Source: Gemmatimonadales bacterium
Lineage (GTDB): Bacteria; Gemmatimonadota; Gemmatimonadetes; Palauibacterales; Palauibacteraceae
Direction: 5' to 3'
NCBI GenBank assembly: GCA_030636765.1
Contig: DAOVWI010000089.1
Span: 1-8,324 of the forward strand
DNA: 8,324 bases
Under the pieces are notes generated by a model, which saw nothing but the letters and a program-made list of their open reading frames with translations, was not told the origin of the DNA and ran no database searches. Both the position numbers and the translations under genes were made by a program. Every line of letters begins with the position of its first letter. The first letter of the stretch is position 1. Positions 4,431 through 8,324 of this stretch are shown piece by piece.

Positions 4431-6167
4431 CTATCGGAAGGGCTGCCACTCCACGTCGCCCAGGATCCGACGCGCGATCCACGGAACGGGCGGCGCGCCC
4501 CTTGCCATGAACTCGTCGTGGAAGCCGAGCAGATCGATCTTCCCGCCGCGCGCCTCCGTCAGATCCGCCCGCATCCGCCGAATCATGATCTTGCCGAGCG
4601 TATAGTTGAGGTACTGCGGGTCGTAAGTTCCGCGTAGCGCCTGCTGGTGGGCGTTCACGGAGTCCTGGTAGGCCAGCGCCCGGAACAGCTGCTCGGACTC
4701 CTCCACGCTCATCCCCTTCGTGTGGAGCCCGATCGAGGAGAGGTAGCGCACCGCGCGGAGCAGCGCGTCCTGCACGACCGCGAGGCCGAGCCGCGGGTTC
4801 ATGTCGGCCAGGCCCTCCCGCCAGGACATCTCCTCGGTGTAGTGCGCCCAGCCCTCCGTTGTGACGTATGCCGTAAGCAGCTGCTGGGCCTTCGTGGGCG
4901 AGCGGTTGAGGTGCGTCCAGTGGTGGTAGTGCCCCGGGTACGCCTCGTGCGCCGACGTGTTGAGGATCGTCCAGCGGTTGTTGCGGCGGAGGAAGTCGCT
5001 CCTGGCCCTGGCCGACCAGCTCTCCTCCACGGGGTGGATGAAGTAGAAGCCGGTGTTCGTGGCCTCGAACGGGCCCGGGATGATGATGTAGGCGAAGTTG
5101 GTGCGCCGGAACGCCGGGATCTCCTTCACTTCGACCCCGCCCGGAAGGATGGTGCCGATTCGTCCCGCCTCGAGGAACTCAACGAGGCCGGCGATGTCGC
5201 CGCCGGCGGTCGAGACGATCGCCTCGGCGTCCGGGCTGTCCTCCCCGAGCACTGCGAAAGCCGCCTCGATCCCCCGGCCGGGCGCGATGCGCTCGGCCAG
5301 CGAGTCGCCGAGCGCCTGGAGACGGGCCAGCTCGGTTCGGCCGATCTCCTCCAGTTGGTCGACCGGGAGGTCCACGTCGGCCAGCAGCGCGTTCATCTTC
5401 CGGTACCGCTCCGGCCCGAGCGCGTAGTCGCCGCTCGCCGTGGGCTGCACCTCCTCCGCCAGGTACGCGGCGTAGCGCTCCAAGGCGTCCGCGGCCGCGT
5501 CCCGTGCCGCGACGAAGCGCCCCTGGAGCTCCGGGTTCTTCACCGGGGCGAGAGCCTCGGTCAGGTTGTCTCGCAGGAAGCCGGGTAGGCCGCGGTACGT
5601 GACGAGCGCCGTCTCCACGAACGGGGCCGGAGGATTCACCACGTTCTCACGAGCCGCCCCGACCAGATCCGGGAATGCATCCAGCCGCCCGACGATCGCT
5701 TCCATTCGCTCCTCGAGCGGCGCGTAGTCGAGCAGGAGCAGCAGCGAGAGATCCATCTGCGAGGCGTAGAAGCGCGGGTCCTTTCGGAACGTCCCCACCT
5801 CGTCTAGCCAGAAGAGCTCGCCCTGGACGTGGCGAAGGATCAGCTTGCGATCCAGGGCCGCATCCGGCGAGAGCGTGCTGGGATCGATCGCCTCCAGCCG
5901 TGCCTCCAGCCCGCCGAGCGCGTCCACGTACTCCTGGATCGCTCCCGCGTCCCGCCGGCCCGTGAGCGCGTCGTACTCGTGGAGACCGGCTTCCGCGGCC
6001 TCGCTCGGATGGAAGCCGAAGAAGACCTGAAAGAACTCCTCTGTGACGGCGTCGAAGTCCGGCGAGTCCATGGCGTCCGGTCCGGAGTCGGGAGCTGCGC
6101 AGCCGAAGCCTCCCAGGCCGATGAGAAGACCGGCGAGGAGACAGGGCGTGGCTCGGGTGTCCAGCAT
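4431..6167 (-). CDS. DUF885 family lipoprotein, putative zinc peptidase
   Basis: The complete 578-aa product has an N-terminal hydrophobic segment (LLAGLLIGLGGFGC) with a lipobox-like cysteine at 23 and an acidic/Pro/Ser linker, so it is probably an envelope lipoprotein. The family signature is HEAYPGHYHH at 407-416 (H407, E408, H413) followed by EGWAHYTEEM at 438-447, where E438 and H442 are expected to complete a metal site as in gluzincin-like members of the peptidase MA clan. The C-terminus has the usual YTLGKIMIRRMR (522-533) and GFHDEFMARGAPP (548-560). Length fits the family. It is likely a secreted metallopeptidase; no substrate can be named. No start codon lies upstream in frame before a TGA, so ATG 6167 is the start; the only Shine-Dalgarno-like run is a weak GGACAGG about 11 bases away. 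It stands alone on the minus strand, convergent with the small membrane protein gene. Confidence 0.9.
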   Translation of the reverse strand: MLDTRATPCLLAGLLIGLGGFGCAAPDSGPDAMDSPDFDAVTEEFFQVFFGFHPSEAAEAGLHEYDALTGRRDAGAIQEYVDALGGLEARLEAIDPSTLSPDAALDRKLILRHVQGELFWLDEVGTFRKDPRFYASQMDLSLLLLLDYAPLEERMEAIVGRLDAFPDLVGAARENVVNPPAPFVETALVTYRGLPGFLRDNLTEALAPVKNPELQGRFVAARDAAADALERYAAYLAEEVQPTASGDYALGPERYRKMNALLADVDLPVDQLEEIGRTELARLQALGDSLAERIAPGRGIEAAFAVLGEDSPDAEAIVSTAGGDIAGLVEFLEAGRIGTILPGGVEVKEIPAFRRTNFAYIIIPGPFEATNTGFYFIHPVEESWSARARSDFLRRNNRWTILNTSAHEAYPGHYHHWTHLNRSPTKAQQLLTAYVTTEGWAHYTEEMSWREGLADMNPRLGLAVVQDALLRAVRYLSSIGLHTKGMSVEESEQLFRALAYQDSVNAHQQALRGTYDPQYLNYTLGKIMIRRMRADLTEARGGKIDLLGFHDEFMARGAPPVPWIARRILGDVEWQPFR

Positions 6168-6306
6168 TATTGTGACAACCTGTCCAACGGAGCGTCAAAC
6201 GGCAGCGCATCGCGGCCCGTCAGAGCGGGCGGTGGCGAACGATGCCGAACCGGGCGGCCCCGGGCAACTGCGGGCGCCGGCGTAGTGAAGGAAGTAGCTT
6301 GAATGC

Positions 6307-6326
6307 GCGTGGTCCAGAGGCCACGC
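6307..6326 (+). promoter_or_regulatory. Hairpin in the leader of the S41-like gene
   Basis: GCGTGG (6307-6312) and CCACGC (6321-6326) form a perfect 6-bp stem with an 8-base loop. It is one of two inverted repeats in the divergent gap 6168-6391 and could be an operator or an RNA hairpin. I found no convincing -35/-10 pair for the rightward gene in this gap. Confidence 0.3.
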
Positions 6327-6340
6327 TGATACGCCCGGCC

Positions 6341-6356
6341 CCCGCGAGGCCGCGGG
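6341..6356 (+). promoter_or_regulatory. GC-rich hairpin before the S41-like gene
   Basis: CCCGCG (6341-6346) and CGCGGG (6351-6356) form a perfect 6-bp all-GC stem with a 4-base AGGC loop, 35 bases before the ATG at 6392. It could work as an attenuator-like or mRNA-stabilising element together with the hairpin at 6307-6326. Chance formation is possible at this GC content. Confidence 0.35.
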
Positions 6357-6391
6357 ATAACGACGCTCGGAAGCAGACGGACGAAGGCGCG

Positions 6392-8134
6392 ATGTCGAAA
6401 GCAGAAAGAACCGTTGCTCTCGTAGCGCTCGGAGCGCTCTTCGCTCTCCCCGGTCCCCTCGCCGCTCAGCACGCGCCCGATCCGGGGGCGGGCGACGGAG
6501 TTTTCCAGGATCCCTGGCAGGTCACGGCCGACCAGTGGCGCGAGGACCTCCGCTTCCTGGACCAGGCGATCCGGAGCCGGCATCCGAACCCGTTCCACTC
6601 CGTGTCGGAGGAGAGCTTCGAGGCGGCGATCGGCCGGCTCGAGGGGCGCATCCCCGAGCTCACGTACCCGCAGATTCTCGTCGAATTCTCCCGTCTCGTC
6701 GCGATGCTGGGAGAGGGCGACGGCCACAGCCGCGTCCGCCTGACGCCGCACTTCATCACCTCCGGAGGTTATCCGCTGCGCCTCTGGCTCTTCAGCGACG
6801 GCCTGTTCGTCCGTTCGGCCGACCCTCGTTACGCCGGCCTTGTCGGCCAGCGGGTCGTGTGGATCGGCAACGCCAAGACGGAGGACGCGATCGAGCGGCT
6901 GCGCGCGATCGTCCCGGGCGACAACGAGGCCCAGAAGAACCTCCGCATTCCCTTCTACATGACCATGCCCGAGGTGATGGAGGGGGTGGGTCTGGTCGAG
7001 GAGAGGGGACGGCTGGCGATCGTGACGGAGAACGAGCTCGGCATGCAGTCCTCGGCCGTCGTCACCCCCGTTCCGTTTCCCGAGACCCATGAGGGGACCA
7101 TCACGAACCTGGCGTACAAGCCGCTTCGCCTCGGGGCGCCGGACGAGTGGCCGAGCATGCGGGACATGGAGGAGAGCCCTCTCTATCTCCGCGATCCGAA
7201 CGACTGGTACTGGTACGAGTATCTCGCCGATGAGCGCACCCTCTATGTCCAGTTCAACGTCGTCGGGGACAAGGAGGAGGGAGAGTCGGTCGAGCAGTTC
7301 TTCGACCGAGTCTTCGCCCTCGCCGAGAGGAACGACGTCGAGCGCTTCGTGCTGGACATCCGGCTGAACGGAGGAGGAAACAACTTCCTGGCGCGCCCGA
7401 TCTGGTACGGCCTGGTGGGGAACGAGCAGCTGAATCAGCTCGGGAAGCTGTACGTGATCATCGGGCGGGCCACGTTCTCGGCGGCCCAGAACCTGGCGAC
7501 GATCCTGGATGAGCACACCGAGGCCGTGTTCGTGGGAGAGCCGACGGGCGGGAGGCCCAACGCCTACGGGGACGCGCGGGCCGTCACGCTGCCGAACAGC
7601 GGCCTTCGGGTCTCGATCTCGACCCTGTACTGGCAGGACGCGATGCCGTGGGATGATCGGGCCTGGGTGGCTCCGGAGATCGCCGCGGACCTGACCTCGG
7701 CCGACTACGCGCGGAACCGCGACCCGGCGCTCGAGACGATACTCGCGCTGAGTCCCGAGGAGGCGGGCCGGCCGTTCATCCAGCGGCTTCAGGCGGCGTA
7801 CCAGGCGGGCGGCCTCGAGGCGGCGGTCGAGGCGTATCTTGCGTACAAGGCGGATTCGGCGCACCGGTATGTCAGCACCGAGGGCCCGATGAACGGCGCC
7901 GGCTACTTCCTGTTGGAGGAGGGGCTCGTCGAGGAGGCGATCCGGATCTTCCAGCTGAACGTCGAGGCCTACCCTGATTCGTGGAACGTCCACGACAGCT
8001 TGGGGGAGGCCTACATGGCGGCGGGCCAGACCGGGCTTGCGATCCAGAGCTACGAGAAAGCGCTCGAGATCAATCCTGACAACGACAATGCCATTAGTAT
8101 GTTAGAGAAACTGCGATCCGAGGAGGAAGGATGA
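6392..8134 (+). CDS. Secreted S41-family (C-terminal processing-like) peptidase with C-terminal TPRs
   Basis: The 580-aa product starts with a signal peptide (MSKAERTVALVALGALFALP, then GPLAAQ). The frame is open upstream to 6242, but that stretch lacks a signal sequence and crosses both hairpins, so ATG 6392 is preferred; a weak AAGG precedes it. An N-terminal helical part (about 45-120) contains HPNPFH (64-69) and GDGHSR (109-114), typical of S41 proteins without a PDZ domain. The catalytic core includes RFVLDIRLNGGGNN (318-331) and GRATFSAAQNLA (358-369), where S363 fits the S41 nucleophile, followed by VGEPTGGRPNAYG (381-393). Residues about 500-576 form two TPR-like units (EEAIRIFQLNVEAYPDSW; LAIQSYEKALEINPDN), which usually bind partners. 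It is probably a periplasmic peptidase or peptidase-like protein. Its stop overlaps the next gene by ATGA. Confidence 0.88.
   Translation: MSKAERTVALVALGALFALPGPLAAQHAPDPGAGDGVFQDPWQVTADQWREDLRFLDQAIRSRHPNPFHSVSEESFEAAIGRLEGRIPELTYPQILVEFSRLVAMLGEGDGHSRVRLTPHFITSGGYPLRLWLFSDGLFVRSADPRYAGLVGQRVVWIGNAKTEDAIERLRAIVPGDNEAQKNLRIPFYMTMPEVMEGVGLVEERGRLAIVTENELGMQSSAVVTPVPFPETHEGTITNLAYKPLRLGAPDEWPSMRDMEESPLYLRDPNDWYWYEYLADERTLYVQFNVVGDKEEGESVEQFFDRVFALAERNDVERFVLDIRLNGGGNNFLARPIWYGLVGNEQLNQLGKLYVIIGRATFSAAQNLATILDEHTEAVFVGEPTGGRPNAYGDARAVTLPNSGLRVSISTLYWQDAMPWDDRAWVAPEIAADLTSADYARNRDPALETILALSPEEAGRPFIQRLQAAYQAGGLEAAVEAYLAYKADSAHRYVSTEGPMNGAGYFLLEEGLVEEAIRIFQLNVEAYPDSWNVHDSLGEAYMAAGQTGLAIQSYEKALEINPDNDNAISMLEKLRSEEEG
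8121..8126 (+). promoter_or_regulatory. Ribosome binding site of the last gene
   Basis: AGGAGG lies 4 bases before the ATG at 8131, inside the end of the peptidase gene. It supports the start at 8131, although the in-frame ATG at 8140 also lies in reach. Confidence 0.55.
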
Positions 8135-8324
8135 TCCGCATGATTCTCATGCTCGCCCCAGTGCTGGCTCCCGGCGTCGCCGTCGCCCAGCAGCAGCCAC
8201 AGGCCGCCTACGAGTCGCCGGCCGCGACGATGCCGATCTCGTCGAACTCCGAGGAGGCGATCGTTCACTTCTGGGCGGCGGTCGACGAGCTGGACAACAT
8301 CTACCCGCTCCGCGCGACGGAGCA
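8131..8324 (+). CDS. Secreted protein of unknown function, N-terminal part (cut by window edge)
   Basis: Only about 64 residues are visible. They begin MIRMILMLAPVLAPGVAVAQ, a short signal peptide with a cleavage site near VAVA|Q. The mature part contains SSNSEEAIVHFWAAVDELDN, which resembles the opening of TPR-like secreted proteins, but too little is present to name a family. The ATG overlaps the TGA of the S41-like gene by 4 bases and has an AGGAGG site, so the two are co-translated and probably work in the same envelope process. Confidence 0.75.
   Translation, partial: MIRMILMLAPVLAPGVAVAQQQPQAAYESPAATMPISSNSEEAIVHFWAAVDELDNIYPLRATE

Noticed and set aside
4647..5588. 313-codon plus-strand open frame antisense to the DUF885 gene
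   Set aside because: Composition is Arg/Val/Leu-rich with no motifs, whereas the opposite strand holds the DUF885 HExxPGH signature.
6169..6198. TTGACG/CACAAT promoter-like pair on the minus strand before the DUF885 gene
   Set aside because: The -10 box would end 1 base before the ATG at 6167, so transcription would start inside the gene and the ATG would be lost. No alternative downstream start keeps the signal peptide.
6167..7993. 608-codon open frame on the minus strand antisense to the S41-like gene
   Set aside because: It is rich in Arg, Leu, Val and Asp without domain motifs, and it mirrors a plus-strand gene with clear S41 and TPR signatures. Long antisense frames are common at this GC content.
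1..8324. CRISPR arrays, tRNA or rRNA genes, insertion sequences, attachment sites
   Set aside because: No spaced repeat array, no RNA gene signature, no transposase or integrase motifs and no terminal inverted repeats were seen on either strand.

Overview
The window is about 8.3 kb of GC-rich, gene-dense bacterial DNA. It carries secreted or lipid-anchored hydrolase-like proteins (two DUF885 proteins and an S41 protease-like protein), a TolB-like propeller protein, an ECF sigma factor, signal peptides ending in an A-A-Q type cleavage region, and ATGA start/stop overlaps. This mix is typical of Gemmatimonadota and similar soil or marine lineages. The taxonomic call is inference; no rRNA or other marker is present.

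Layout. (1) Minus strand, 1-2454: a secreted nine-repeat PD40/TolB-like beta-propeller gene, followed through a 4-base ATGA overlap by a DUF885 lipoprotein gene that runs off the left edge. (2) A 132-base divergent region, 2455-2586, with a sigma70-like promoter pointing right. (3) Plus strand, 2587-4042: a compact operon of a 44-aa one-helix membrane protein, an ECF sigma factor that starts 2 bases after it, and a 233-aa protein overlapping the sigma gene by 4 bases. This last protein joins an anti-sigma zinc-binding (ZAS) domain to a complete O6-alkylguanine-DNA alkyltransferase (Ogt/MGMT). (4) A GC-rich inverted/direct repeat, then an ECF-type promoter-like motif, a perfect AGGAGG site and a second small membrane protein (4212-4385). 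(5) A 26-base tandem repeat between convergent genes. (6) Minus strand, 4431-6167: a second, complete DUF885 lipoprotein. (7) A divergent gap with two strong hairpins. (8) Plus strand, 6392-8324: an S41-like peptidase with C-terminal TPRs, overlapping a secreted protein cut by the right edge.

The centre of interest is region 3. A sigma factor is paired with a predicted anti-sigma factor whose C-terminal half is a DNA alkylation-repair protein with its catalytic residues intact. This suggests an alkylation-responsive sigma switch in which the suicide methyltransferase is itself the sensor: an Ada-like logic built from unrelated regulatory parts. The domain architecture is read directly from the sequence; the switch mechanism is inference. 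The flanking secreted peptidase-like genes look like ordinary accessory content and have no evident link to the switch.
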